Part shown: piece after piece, positions 63,876 through 64,000 of the stretch
Position numbering within the stretch: the stretch's first letter is position 1
Layout: every line of letters begins with the position of its first letter
Assembly: GCA_002353555.1 (NCBI GenBank)
Contig: DEJO01000011.1
Coordinates: 31,128 to 95,127 of the forward strand
DNA length: 64,000 bases
Direction of reading: 5' to 3'
Source of the DNA: Prevotella sp. UBA2746
GTDB lineage: Bacteria; Bacteroidota; Bacteroidia; Bacteroidales; Bacteroidaceae
Position numbers and translations under genes: made by a program
Notes under the pieces: model-generated
Told to the model about the DNA's origin: nothing
The model's database searches: none
Seen by the model: only the letters and a program-made list of their open reading frames with translations

Positions 63876-64000
63876 TTCTAATGACGAAAGTTTAGCGGAC
63901 AGTAATAATAAAATATAATAGGCCTGTCACTCCGGCTCCAACCGATAGAAAGCAATGAGCGAAGAATTATCCGCGAATGGAAAACACAAGGCTATAAGGA
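63876..64000. other. Unassigned right edge
   Basis: A minus-strand frame enters from the edge and stops at 63927-63929, and a plus-strand ATG at 63955 opens to the edge. Neither is long enough to identify. Confidence 0.3.

Noticed and set aside
63927..64000. End of a possible minus-strand gene at the right edge
   Set aside because: Only about 23 codons are visible and an open frame of that length is expected by chance; kept only as unassigned sequence.
63839..64000. Insertion-sequence end near the right edge
   Set aside because: The hairpin and following text could be the border of a mobile element, but no transposase or second terminal repeat is visible.

Overview
The window comes from a Bacteroidetes genome and most closely resembles Prevotellaceae. 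The evidence is a recurrent -7 box TAnnTTTG instead of a sigma-70 -10 box, a type IX secretion (T9SS) PorT-family barrel, very large secreted proteins ending in a GxYIVNGKKVVxK-like tail, a 5'-nucleotidase split into two genes, and a single-domain AICAR transformylase. No rRNA, tRNA, CRISPR array, prophage or intact insertion sequence was found.

Regions. (A) 1-18.6 kb, minus strand: two tandem giant secreted paralogues. The left one is cut by the window edge (about 1,897 residues visible); the right one is complete (about 4,049 residues). Both are built from modules marked by a DPY signature every 270-510 residues, and the complete one is followed by a start/stop-overlapping small acidic protein. 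(B) 18.7-23.9 kb: a truncated D-Ala-D-Ala carboxypeptidase remnant, porT, and a LytTR response regulator with a beta-propeller sensor kinase. (C) 24-36.7 kb, plus strand: a probable two-gene operon of a BspA-like leucine-rich-repeat protein with dockerin-like repeats and a 2,770-residue protein with a cohesin-like domain, CARDB and Calx-beta domains. (D) 37.4-56 kb: mostly core genes (split 5'-nucleotidase, rplS, AICAR transformylase, pgeF, obg, adk, hpt, nnr, fba, aqpZ), plus a radical-SAM/lipoprotein pair, a three-gene sugar-oxidation operon resembling L-fucose/L-galactose catabolism, and a receiver/ATP-grasp protein related to PEP synthase but without the phosphotransfer modules. (E) 56-63.7 kb, minus strand: a beta-helix lipoprotein (Cthe_2159 type), a second small acidic KKVY protein, and a giant secreted pectinesterase.

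How it fits together. Regions A, C and E supply large envelope or secreted proteins; four complete ones share a terminal tail plausibly read by the T9SS, to which PorT belongs. Two of them are followed by small proteins of the same KKVYxxP type, which is the most interesting unexplained pattern here. Several expression-variability candidates exist: four 7-bp repeats inside a signal-peptide coding region, a G8 tract in the leader of a giant gene, and a duplicated promoter. A family of GC-rich palindromes marks many gene ends and has also entered one reading frame twice.

Limits: all family assignments come from reading motifs; no database search was run. Start sites were moved to a downstream ATG where the longest frame began with TTG or before the probable promoter.
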